From Anaerolineae bacterium (GTDB taxonomy: Bacteria > Chloroflexota > Anaerolineae > Anaerolineales > UBA11858), in contig JACNJM010000161.1 in assembly GCA_014382605.1 (NCBI GenBank), positions 12,812 to 52,697 of the forward strand: 39,886 bases of DNA. The letters run 5' to 3'. A model generated the notes under the pieces. The model made no database searches. It saw nothing but the letters and a program-made list of their open reading frames with translations, and had not been told where the DNA came from. Below, piece after piece: positions 17,006 through 25,809 of this stretch (position 1 is the stretch's first letter; the number at the start of each line of letters is the position of its first letter). The translations under genes were made by a program, and so were the position numbers.

Positions 17006-17689
17006 CTATTCTTCAACTACGTAATCAAAAAACATAAAAGCAATGGCAATAAATATCACATCATACACAACCAGTAAATTCACCCAGGCTTGAATTTCTT
17101 CCCAGGCAAAATCTTGCAAAATGCCGCCGCTGGCCCTGACGGCTGCAATCAAAACAGGGACTACCAGCGGGAAGAGCAAAATGGGCAGCAGAATATCGCG
17201 CGTGCGCGCTTGCACCGCCATGGTGGAGAGTAACGTGCCCACAGCCACATAGCCAATCGAGCCGAGCAAAATAATCAGCAGCAACTCAGGGCGAAACAGA
17301 TTAATATTATATAGCACACTATAAACGGGCAGCACCACCAGTTCGACTACAAACATAAAAACCAGGTTGCCAATCGCTTTGCCGAAATAGATGGCGCTGC
17401 GATCTACCGGGGCGAGCAATAAACCATCGAGGCAACCGCGGTCTTTTTCGGTTGCCATCGAGCGATTGAGGCCCAGAGTTCCGGCGAAGGCAAATGTAAC
17501 CCACAGTACACCGGAGGTTACACTGGTGCGGGCGCGGGCATCCAGCTCGAGGGCAAAGTTAAAGATCAGGATCACCAGCAGGGCAAATACCAGCATGGCG
17601 GTAAAAAGTTCGCGGCTGCGCCATTCGGCGGTCAGGTCTTTGCGCACAACGGCGGTAAGGGCACGCAGGAAGTTTCGGAAATTGTTCAA
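17006..17689 (-). CDS. ccmB: Heme exporter permease CcmB
   Basis: KDLTAEWRSRELFTAMLVFALLVILIFNFALE...GVLWVTFAFAGTLGLNRSMATEKDRGCLDGLLLAPVDRSAIYFGK. Confidence 0.88.
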   Translation of the reverse strand: MNNFRNFLRALTAVVRKDLTAEWRSRELFTAMLVFALLVILIFNFALELDARARTSVTSGVLWVTFAFAGTLGLNRSMATEKDRGCLDGLLLAPVDRSAIYFGKAIGNLVFMFVVELVVLPVYSVLYNINLFRPELLLIILLGSIGYVAVGTLLSTMAVQARTRDILLPILLFPLVVPVLIAAVRASGGILQDFAWEEIQAWVNLLVVYDVIFIAIAFMFFDYVVEE

Positions 17690-18384
17690 TTTTTCAACGC
17701 TCCCCGATAAAAAGCCAATAGATCATTCGGGGCAACGCGGTCGCGCCCCGCCGAATCGACAATTTTGCCCTTCGAAAGTACATCAAAGCGCGAAGCCAGG
17801 TCGGCAGTGCGCGCCAGATCGTGGGATGTCATCACCACCGTGCGGCCTTTGGCGGCGACTTCACGCAGTACGCCATCGAGCATAATACAAGCGTCTTGAT
17901 CGAGGCCAGTATGCGGCTCATCGAAGAGCATCACTTCGGGGTCGTGGAGCACGGCGCGGCCAATCGCCAATCGCTGCTGCATGCCGCGCGAGAAGGTGCG
18001 CACCAGATCGCTGCGGCGGGGGTACAGGCCCACCATCTCCAATACTTCAGAGATGCGCTCATCCATATGAGCAACCGCATACATGCGCCCATAGAAGCGC
18101 AAATTCTCTTCGGCGGTTAGATCGCCATACAACAGCGGTTGGTGAGATACCACACCCAAACGGCGGCGCACTGCGGCAGCCTGATTGGGAAGTTGATAAC
18201 CGGCCACGCGCACTTCGCCCATTGCCGGGCGCGATAGCGAGGAGAGAATCCTTAAAAATGTGGTCTTGCCTGCGCCATTCGGCCCCAGCAAAGCCACAAA
18301 CTCGCCCGCGGCGACTTCAAAATCAAGGCCGCGCAACACGGTTTTTGGGCCAAAACGCTTGATGAGTTTTTTTACGGTAATCAT
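17686..18384 (-). CDS. ccmA: Heme exporter ATP-binding protein CcmA
   Basis: Walker A GPNGAGKTTFLR, signature SRGMQQRLAIGRA, Walker B VMLFDEP; overlaps ccmB start. Confidence 0.88.
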   Translation of the reverse strand: MITVKKLIKRFGPKTVLRGLDFEVAAGEFVALLGPNGAGKTTFLRILSSLSRPAMGEVRVAGYQLPNQAAAVRRRLGVVSHQPLLYGDLTAEENLRFYGRMYAVAHMDERISEVLEMVGLYPRRSDLVRTFSRGMQQRLAIGRAVLHDPEVMLFDEPHTGLDQDACIMLDGVLREVAAKGRTVVMTSHDLARTADLASRFDVLSKGKIVDSAGRDRVAPNDLLAFYRGALKN

Positions 18385-18452
18385 ATTTTGTGGGAAGCGG
18401 AGAGTAAGAAGCTGGGAGAATTTCATACATGCCACTTTCTGCTTCCTGCTTC

Positions 18453-20381
18453 TTAGCCCGTCACATCCTTCAAACGCGCTTTCAACTCAGATCGGCGACG
18501 GCGATAGGCATCTTCGCCGAGTTCGCCCGATTGATAAAGGTCATCCAGAGCGATAATCGCATCCATAAGCTCATCGGCGCTTTCTACCAGGGAGTCTTCG
18601 ATGCGTTCGGCATCATCATCGTACCAGTCGTCATCCGCTTCGTTCCGATTGCGCTGCCAGAGATACAGGCCAACGATCACAAAGGTAAGGCCAAATGCGG
18701 CCAAACCAATCACCAGATTCGTGTTCGAATCGGCGCCACCGGCAGCCAGCCATTCGGCGCTGGCATCGGGTATACCTGAAACAGTCATGCTAAGCGTCTC
18801 ACCGGCGCTCAAATTCTCGGCCGCATAAGTGCTGTAAGCAACGCCTTGCAAGTCGCGCGCGCCGGTATCGGTTAATTGATCGCCGCGCACCTTCACACCC
18901 TCTTGCGGCGCAATCACCAACGCGGCTCCGGTATCCAACGGAATCGGCAGCGTCAAATCCAGCTTCGCTTTTTTATAGGGCATATCAAAAGCAAACGTGA
19001 TTTCATAAGGCTCGGCAGAAGGGCGCACTGTGCCAATCCCCAGGCCGTTGTCCACAGCGGAATAACGCAGGCGCATACTTTCTTGCACATTTAGATTCGT
19101 CGCGCCCTCGGGCAGTTCAAAGATCATCAGGGGTTGTTCGGGGTCTGCCGATGAGATTGTTTGTCCGCTGGGATTGGAGAGCAACAGCAATTGAATGACC
19201 TGAATCGTATCTTCGGTAATAAATTCAAAGAAGATGTGCATCCGGTCGATCGCCAGCAGCGAAGAGTCGTGGCTGACATCAAAAATGGTCACATCTAATA
19301 AGACCTCGGTAGAATCGGCAGTTACCTGGGCCAGATTCGAGCCATAGACGACCCCATCGTATTCCACAGTTGCCAGATACACCCAGCCATCGTTCATGGG
19401 CATATCTTCAAAAAAAATAAACCCATCTTCAGGCAGTTCAGCGCTCTGCTTGTAGGCTTCTTGCATATTTTCATAGCCATACAGAATGACTTCTGCACCC
19501 GCGGGGATTTCGCCACCCGCGCCATGTGCCACAAGTACCTGAACAACGCCCGCACCAGCGGGTGCGGTTTCAGCGGATTCAACCGTGGGGGGTAATTCTG
19601 CCTCGGGGGTGGAATCACCAGCGGGGGCCGCGGTGGCCTGCTCCTGTTGAGGTAGAGTCTCGCCCTCGGGCTGGATAAAGGTCAAAAAGCGCAGATAATC
19701 TGCCAATATCCAGCGTTCATCCTCGCCAAGTTCAACACCAAAAGCAGGCATCTCGCCAGTACCATCACTGATCTTGGCGTAAAAATCGTGTGCTGAGCGT
19801 TCGCCCATAAAAGCCTGGTTAGTGAAATCGAGCGGCGATGTACTCAACTCGCTGCTCTTAGGGCCATCGCCCAGGCCGCTCTCGCCATGACAGGCGGCAC
19901 AATTTTCGGCGAAGAGCAGCGCGCCCTGAGCCAGTTGCGCGTCTGTCGCGCTCAACGAGTAAACATAGGCGATCACATCCCAACGCTGGGGCACCGAAAG
20001 GCTGTGGAAAGGCGGCATATAGCGATCGAGATTGCCGTTGGCAACCATCAAATACCAATCTGCGGGGTTGGACTGGCGCGCCAGTTCTACCGAGCCAATG
20101 GCAGGCACAGGGTTCGGGAGTTTGGCCGCGTCGGGGCCATCGCCCAGGCCTGTATTGCCGTGGCAAGGGGCACAGTTTTCAGTATAAAGCGCCGCGCCGC
20201 GCGCCGGATCGGGGGGTAGCACGGGGAAAACTGGCAATGCGGCCGTGGGCGTGGTCGGCGGCTGCGTGGGGGGCGGCTGGTAGCCCGGCGGAGGCGCAAT
20301 ATCTTCGGCGAAAGATATGCAGCCAGTGAGGGCGAGCGCTACAAAAATTAATAGGGATATGAGTTTTAGGCGTGGTTGCAT
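18453..20381 (-). CDS. Diheme c-type cytochrome lipoprotein with C-terminal TM and SHOCT-like tail
   Basis: Lipobox ALTGC; CAPCHGNTGLGDGP and CAACHGESGLGDGP domains; TM NLVIGLAAFGLTFVIVGLYLW; C-term DDLYQSGELGEDAYRRRRSELKARL. Confidence 0.8.
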   Translation of the reverse strand: MQPRLKLISLLIFVALALTGCISFAEDIAPPPGYQPPPTQPPTTPTAALPVFPVLPPDPARGAALYTENCAPCHGNTGLGDGPDAAKLPNPVPAIGSVELARQSNPADWYLMVANGNLDRYMPPFHSLSVPQRWDVIAYVYSLSATDAQLAQGALLFAENCAACHGESGLGDGPKSSELSTSPLDFTNQAFMGERSAHDFYAKISDGTGEMPAFGVELGEDERWILADYLRFLTFIQPEGETLPQQEQATAAPAGDSTPEAELPPTVESAETAPAGAGVVQVLVAHGAGGEIPAGAEVILYGYENMQEAYKQSAELPEDGFIFFEDMPMNDGWVYLATVEYDGVVYGSNLAQVTADSTEVLLDVTIFDVSHDSSLLAIDRMHIFFEFITEDTIQVIQLLLLSNPSGQTISSADPEQPLMIFELPEGATNLNVQESMRLRYSAVDNGLGIGTVRPSAEPYEITFAFDMPYKKAKLDLTLPIPLDTGAALVIAPQEGVKVRGDQLTDTGARDLQGVAYSTYAAENLSAGETLSMTVSGIPDASAEWLAAGGADSNTNLVIGLAAFGLTFVIVGLYLWQRNRNEADDDWYDDDAERIEDSLVESADELMDAIIALDDLYQSGELGEDAYRRRRSELKARLKDVTG

Positions 20382-20437
20382 AATTAGCGGTTACAAGTTG
20401 AAGGTTGAAGGTTGGCAGGTTTGTTGTGGGGTCGCTC

Positions 20438-20902
20438 TTACAAAGCCGCGCCACACTTGGGGCAAAAGCGGTCAGATTGCACGACAGCGCCACCGCATTG
20501 CGGGCAAAAGCCGCCCGATTTTTCCTGGCGGGCACGGCGACGGGTTGCGATCAGGGCTTCGAGTTCGTCGTCGGGTTGCACAGCATCTTCTACGCGGGCG
20601 CTAGCAGCATCAGAGGTTCGAACACCCTGGAGGGCATCCAGTTGCCGCAGAATATCGGCGCCGCGCTGTACAAGTTGTTCGCGGCGCATCGGGTAATCTT
20701 CGGCGGGGATTTTCCCCAGCGAGTTGTCAAAATCCAGTTCGGATAGGGCATTGAGTACGTGGTCGCGTTCAGCCATCAGCGTCGAGAGATCGTGCTCGAT
20801 CTGACTGACGGCGAAAGAGCGCCGCTCAAAAAGCGGTTTGGCGATATACAATGCCGTGAGGGTTACAAGGGCGAGAATAAAGAAAATTGAGCCAAGGTCC
20901 AT
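20438..20902 (-). CDS. CcmI-like N-terminal domain fused to zinc ribbon
   Basis: One TM; ALSELDFDNSLGKIPAEDYPMRREQLVQRGADILRQLD; C-term CPQCGGAVVQSDRFCPKCGAAL. Confidence 0.65.
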   Translation of the reverse strand: MDLGSIFFILALVTLTALYIAKPLFERRSFAVSQIEHDLSTLMAERDHVLNALSELDFDNSLGKIPAEDYPMRREQLVQRGADILRQLDALQGVRTSDAASARVEDAVQPDDELEALIATRRRARQEKSGGFCPQCGGAVVQSDRFCPKCGAAL

Positions 20903-20905
20903 AGG

Positions 20906-20947
20906 AGTTAGGGGGTAGGGAGTTAGGGGGTAGGAGTTATGAGTAAG
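20906..20947. repeat. Short tandem repeat ggagttagggggtag (x2 plus degenerate copy)
   Basis: ggagttagggggtag ggagttagggggtag gagttatgagtaagg; read directly. Confidence 0.7.
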
Positions 20948-21498
20948 GGGTCAATCATATTGATGATTTCTTGCTGGGATGTAAATGAGCCAATTTGTAT
21001 CTGTGCAATCTGGCCTTCCCGGTCGATAAAGAAGGTCGTGGGCAATGAATTCACCCGATAAGCATTTGAAATCGTGTCATCCCAATCCGGGATATTTGGG
21101 AAGGTGATTTTGTATTCTTGTAAAAAAGCCAGGGCATTATTTTTACTATCGCTCTGGATTGTATTGATGCCAATAAAGATCACTTCGCCGCTTGTTCGGT
21201 ACCGGTCAAAAGTTGCCTGCAAATCGGGGGCTTCCATAGCGCAGGGGCCGCACCACGAGGCCCAAAAGTTGAGTACCACAACTTTGCCCCGATATTCCGC
21301 CAGATGAATGGAATTGCCGCCAAATGTGGTCATGCGGAAATCGGGCGCGGCCTGGCTGGTGTTGCCAAATTCCAGTGGGTTTTTGAGCAGCGCATTCATC
21401 CCGATAAAAGACAGCGCCATAATCAGCAGACATCCGGCCACGAAGATTACGATCCAAGTCGTTGTAGACTTTTTATTGGGTGAATTTTGTTCGGTCAT
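20923..21498 (-). CDS. TlpA/ResA/CcmG-like thioredoxin-fold protein
   Basis: N-terminal TM; VVLNFWASWCGPCAMEAPDLQATF; SLPTTFFIDREGQIAQIQIG. Confidence 0.85.
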   Translation of the reverse strand: MTEQNSPNKKSTTTWIVIFVAGCLLIMALSFIGMNALLKNPLEFGNTSQAAPDFRMTTFGGNSIHLAEYRGKVVVLNFWASWCGPCAMEAPDLQATFDRYRTSGEVIFIGINTIQSDSKNNALAFLQEYKITFPNIPDWDDTISNAYRVNSLPTTFFIDREGQIAQIQIGSFTSQQEIINMIDPLLITPTP

Positions 21499-21581
21499 TA
21501 TGTGAATTCAGAAAAGCCATCCCCACCCCATTCTTCTCCAAATTTGGGAGAGGGCAAGGCGGGGGAAGATGATGGTTTAAT

Positions 21582-22157
21582 TTACGGCTGCAACAAGGGA
21601 TCAATCACCGATTTAATCTGCGCCAGGGATGTAAACGGGCCAATCTGAACATGGCTAAGTATACCCTCCTGGTCGATAATATAGGTTTCAGGTACGCCGC
21701 GGATGCGGAAGGCCTGCGAGATGCGCGTCCCCAGGTCGGGGCCGTTGGGATAGCTGATATTGAATTTGGTCAGGTAACCCAGCGCTTCGGGTTCGGTATC
21801 CACATAATCGACACCCAGAAAGATCACATCGCCGCGGTCTTTGTATTCGAGCCAGGCCAGTTCGAGATCGGCGGCTTCTTGTTCGCAAGGTTTACACCAG
21901 GAAGCCCAAAAATTGAGTACGATTACTTTGCCCGCATAGTTCGCTGAGTTGAATATTTCACCATCGAAACTGGTAAGCACAAATTCGGGCGCGGCCTGCC
22001 CGGGCTGAACAGGGCCTTCTTGCGTGCGTTTCAGCCCCACGGCGAGAATTCCCATGAGAATCAGCAAGCCTCCCCAAATCAGCAAGCGGCCCCACTTTGG
22101 GCCCGAATTCTCCGTAGGGGTTTCACCATCCAAGATTTTATGGGTATCTTCAATCAT
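21582..22157 (-). CDS. TlpA/ResA/CcmG-like thioredoxin-fold protein (paralogue)
   Basis: IVLNFWASWCKPCEQEAADLELAW; RGVPETYIIDQEGILSHVQIG; tandem paralogue of 20923..21498. Confidence 0.85.
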   Translation of the reverse strand: MIEDTHKILDGETPTENSGPKWGRLLIWGGLLILMGILAVGLKRTQEGPVQPGQAAPEFVLTSFDGEIFNSANYAGKVIVLNFWASWCKPCEQEAADLELAWLEYKDRGDVIFLGVDYVDTEPEALGYLTKFNISYPNGPDLGTRISQAFRIRGVPETYIIDQEGILSHVQIGPFTSLAQIKSVIDPLLQP

Positions 22158-22170
22158 TTAATTCTCCATC

Positions 22171-22683
22171 CTACCAATCACTACCGCGCAATTCATCTTC
22201 CAAACGCGCCACATAATCGTCTGTAATTGCTGTTTCTGCGGGAAGCGGGGCGGTTTCCGGTTCAATTTGCCGCCAGCTTTGAATGCCACGAAAAAGGACA
22301 TACGCGCCGATAATAAAGGCTACCGGCGGCACAAGATAGACCAGCCAATTGAAGCCCGTGCGGGGCGGTTCCGCCAGCACACGATCACCATATTGGTCTA
22401 CAAAATACTGCTTGATCTCGTTTTCTGTCCAACCCTGGCTGAGTTTTTCGCCAATCAGGGCACGCCACTGGGCACAGGCCTGTGTGCCGCAAACATCCAG
22501 GGGCACATTCTCGCACACCGGGCAGAACATCTCGCTGGCAATGGCATTAATATCATCATCGGTTGGCGTGTCGGGGTTGGCATCCTGAGCCAGCGCCGTC
22601 ATCGGCAGGGCCAGTATCGCCAAAACCAGGACGAGAAGGATGAATGGTGAATGGTAAAGGATGAAGGATGAATGTTTTTTCAT
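22171..22683 (-). CDS. ccmH: Cytochrome c biogenesis protein CcmH
   Basis: EMFCPVCENVPLDVCGTQACAQWRALIGEKLSQGWTENEIKQYFVDQYGDRVLAEPP; signal peptide and C-terminal TM. Confidence 0.85.
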   Translation of the reverse strand: MKKHSSFILYHSPFILLVLVLAILALPMTALAQDANPDTPTDDDINAIASEMFCPVCENVPLDVCGTQACAQWRALIGEKLSQGWTENEIKQYFVDQYGDRVLAEPPRTGFNWLVYLVPPVAFIIGAYVLFRGIQSWRQIEPETAPLPAETAITDDYVARLEDELRGSDW

Positions 22684-22700
22684 AATTTCTCTCGGTCTGT

Positions 22701-22735
22701 TTTTTTCGGCCTCGAAGCGAAAGAGGCCGAAAAAA
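22701..22735 (-). terminator. Hairpin (possible attenuator/terminator) between ccmF and ccmH
   Basis: ttttttcggcctc-gaagcgaaa-gaggccgaaaaaa, 13-bp arms. Confidence 0.55.
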
Positions 22736-22770
22736 GGGTATGCGTGGGGTGAGCCTGAGCAGTTATTTTT

Positions 22771-24825
22771 TTAATCTACTACCGCAGCAACCCGTTGTCG
22801 CGAGCGTTTTGTGACAAGCGAATTTTCTTTCTCCGGCCAGGCAGATATCAGCGTGCCGATCACAAAGACCCACGAACCGAGCCACATCCACTTAACCAGC
22901 GGATTATGATAGACCTTGAAAGTGGCGTTGTTGGTACTGATCTCTTCCCAATCGACCAGGAGCACATAAAAATCATCGGCAAGCGTGCTGCGCACTCCGG
23001 GGATGGTCATGGGCTGCTGGGAATCGTAGAAGAAATCGCGGCGGGGGTATAACTCGCCCACCGGTTCGCCATCTTTGTATACACTCACCACGGCACGCGC
23101 CACGTTGCGAGCATCGGGAGCATCAAACACCGCCAGTTCTTCGTAGACCATATCGTAGCGACCCAGCGTCAGCGATTCGCCCACGCTAAGCGTTCCCTGG
23201 GTTTCGGTCTGGAACATTTCAATGCCCACAATGCCAATTGCCAGCATCGCCATGCTGATATGCACCAGATAGCCGCCATAGCGCCGCGGGTCACGGCGAG
23301 TCAAATTCAGAAACGCTATCACAAGATTGCCTTCGTGGCGCTTACGACGGGCGAAAATTCCGCGCCCATACTCGTAGAGCGTTACAGCAATCACCAGCGA
23401 AGCCAGGAAAATACCGATCAGGGCATAGATATTGTGAATACCAGCCACAATCACAGCCACCAGCACAACCAATGCCGCAACGGCGGGTTTCCACAGTGCG
23501 CGGCCCAACGTCTGCCAGGTTGAGCGCCCCCAGGCGGAAAGCGGAGCGATTGTCATCAGCAAGAGCAGCCCAGCCATCAGTGGGCCGTTGGCACGCTCGT
23601 AGAAGGGCGGACCAACGGTCACCTTCTGGCCGGTGAACAACTCGGAGATCAGCGGGAAAATCACGCCCCAAAAACAAACCACCAGAATACCCAGGAAGAG
23701 CAAATTATTAAGCAAGAACAAAGCTTCACGCGAAAGCATCGATGTCATCTGCGTTTTCGATTTGAGTACATTCCAGCGCTGCATAAGCAAGGATAACGAG
23801 GCCGTGAAGGTGATCCCGATAAAGGCGAAGAACAGCGGTCCGATGGCGCTCTGCGCGAAGGCATGGACGGACGAGAGCACCCCGGAGCGGGTGAGGAACG
23901 TCCCGAAGATGACCAATGCATAGGTGAGAATAATCAGCACCATATTCCATTGCTTCAACATGCCGCGCTTCTCCTGGATCATCACCGAGTGCAAAAACGC
24001 CGTTCCGGTAAGCCAGGGCATAAAGGCGGCGATCTCCACCGGGTCCCAGCCCCAATAGCCACCCCAGCCCAGCACGTCGTAGGCCCAGCGTCCGCCCAAC
24101 ACCAACCCCAACGAGAGAAACATCCAAGCCCACAACGTCCAGCGGCGGGTCAGACGAATCCAGCGGTCGTCGGTGCGTCCGGTGATCAGGGCGGCCATTG
24201 CAAAGGCGTAGGGGATTACGAAGGATACAAATCCCAAGTAAAGCATGGGAGGGTGAATAATCATACCCGGATGCCGCAGCAAAGGGTTAAGGCCGCGGCC
24301 ATCGGTGGGGAAGTATAAAGAACTGCCCGCGGGCTGCAACATTTTCTCGATCACCTGCCCACTGGGCAAGGCCCATAAACGCGTAAAGGGATTTTCAACA
24401 AAGATATTCAAAGCCAGGAAGAAAGCCAGCGTCACCAGGGAGACCACAATTACCCAGGGCAAAAATTCGCGGTCACGGTCCCACTTGCGCAGCGTCACCG
24501 CCGAGGCAAATGCCGACATCAGCCAAGACCAGAACACCAACGAGCCAGCCTGTCCGCCCCACAGCGCGGTAACTTTGAGATACATGGGCATACTGCGGCT
24601 GGTTACGCTGGCGACATATTCAACTTCAAAATGGTTGGTGGCCAACAAATAAATAATGCTCAACGCTGAGAGTGTGAGCAGTGGGAAGGTGAGCAGCATG
24701 GCATTGCGGGCGCTATCCACAAGTGCGGGTCTGTTTTTCCGCAAACCGAGCAACGCCGCGCCAATGCCATACAGCGAAACCAGTAATGTAAGAACTAATG
24801 CACTGTATCCAATATTTGCGATCAT
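22771..24825 (-). CDS. ccmF: Heme lyase CcmF
   Basis: 684 aa; TALWGGQAGSLVFWSWLMS, HPPMLYLGFVSFVIPYAFA, GGYWGWDPVEIAAFMPWLTGTAFLHSVM (WWD), RRDPRRYGGYLVHISMA. Confidence 0.93.
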   Translation of the reverse strand: MIANIGYSALVLTLLVSLYGIGAALLGLRKNRPALVDSARNAMLLTFPLLTLSALSIIYLLATNHFEVEYVASVTSRSMPMYLKVTALWGGQAGSLVFWSWLMSAFASAVTLRKWDRDREFLPWVIVVSLVTLAFFLALNIFVENPFTRLWALPSGQVIEKMLQPAGSSLYFPTDGRGLNPLLRHPGMIIHPPMLYLGFVSFVIPYAFAMAALITGRTDDRWIRLTRRWTLWAWMFLSLGLVLGGRWAYDVLGWGGYWGWDPVEIAAFMPWLTGTAFLHSVMIQEKRGMLKQWNMVLIILTYALVIFGTFLTRSGVLSSVHAFAQSAIGPLFFAFIGITFTASLSLLMQRWNVLKSKTQMTSMLSREALFLLNNLLFLGILVVCFWGVIFPLISELFTGQKVTVGPPFYERANGPLMAGLLLLMTIAPLSAWGRSTWQTLGRALWKPAVAALVVLVAVIVAGIHNIYALIGIFLASLVIAVTLYEYGRGIFARRKRHEGNLVIAFLNLTRRDPRRYGGYLVHISMAMLAIGIVGIEMFQTETQGTLSVGESLTLGRYDMVYEELAVFDAPDARNVARAVVSVYKDGEPVGELYPRRDFFYDSQQPMTIPGVRSTLADDFYVLLVDWEEISTNNATFKVYHNPLVKWMWLGSWVFVIGTLISAWPEKENSLVTKRSRQRVAAVVD

Positions 24826-24901
24826 AAAAACTCCATGGTGAGAAATAGGCGCTTAGGCAATTGGGCAGTCAGGAAATTCCCAACCCCCAATTGCCGAATT
24901 C

Positions 24902-25417
24902 CTAATTGTCTGATGCCTGCTCTGGAACGGCTTCTTCGTATTTTGTAGGGCATTTGAGCAAAAGCTCATCGGCAAGGAAGGTTCCATCACCCTGCAATCG
25001 CCCGGTCATAATGGCCTGGGCTTCGTTTTGCAATAAATCAGGAATCGGCCCTTCGTAGACAACCGTGATACGGGAACGCGTTGGATCCATAACCGCAGCA
25101 TTCAGCGCCGCGGCCAAACCACCCTCGGCCTCGAGTTCGTCGTTATCGCCCGCAACGTGAGCAACATCAAAGGTCAGGATGAGATTTTTGCTGTCATATT
25201 CGATACTATCGCCGATCACAGCGCCGGAAATGCGTAAATCGCGGTCGGCAACTTCGTCGGCCCGGGCGACTAATTCATCGATGGTGAGGAAATATTGCGC
25301 GCTGGCCTGTGTCGATGATACGATGAGATAAATCACCGCGGCGACAATCATGGCACCCCCCATGATAAATTTCATACGGTTGCGTGAACCGGTTTGTGTA
25401 ATAGTTGTTTCTTCCAT
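24902..25417 (-). CDS. ccmE: Cytochrome c maturation heme chaperone CcmE, Cys-type
   Basis: RITVVYEGPIPDLLQNEAQAIMTGRLQGDGTFLADELLLKCPTKYEE; CXXXY where the canonical protein has HDENY. Confidence 0.85.
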   Translation of the reverse strand: MEETTITQTGSRNRMKFIMGGAMIVAAVIYLIVSSTQASAQYFLTIDELVARADEVADRDLRISGAVIGDSIEYDSKNLILTFDVAHVAGDNDELEAEGGLAAALNAAVMDPTRSRITVVYEGPIPDLLQNEAQAIMTGRLQGDGTFLADELLLKCPTKYEEAVPEQASDN

Positions 25418-25809
25418 TAAGTACTCCCGTTATTACTAATCTTTGCGTCTTGGCAGCTTTACGTGCAAGCTATTTAGCCTTTTTTGCCACTACAACAATC
25501 CAATTTAAATGCCGCGGCACGATTTTTTTATGCGCGCTAACAAGCGTATATTTTGTCACAATGAGATTAGTAGAAGGTGAGTAAGGCTGTAATATCACAT
25601 GAGAACGAACCGAATTTCACCGAAAAGTAGATTTGATAGGCATCCAAAACACAGATTCACACCCTGTCACATGAAATCACAGGTCGTAATGCAAAAAATA
25701 AATAGATTTCATCGTCCTATCGCATTATCGACTATAATTAGCCCTTATTATGTCTTATTACATTTTCCCTTTATCAAGTTATCACCTTAACTTGCAGCAG
25801 GAGAACACA

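Noticed and set aside
20906-20947. Possible CRISPR-like repeat
   Set aside because: Only two to three direct tandem copies of about 15 bp with no spacers; a simple tandem repeat.
25660-25690. cctgtcacatgaaatcacagg as a Crp site upstream of the octaheme gene
   Set aside because: Only outer CCTGT/ACAGG is symmetric; the TGTGA half-site is not present with proper spacing.
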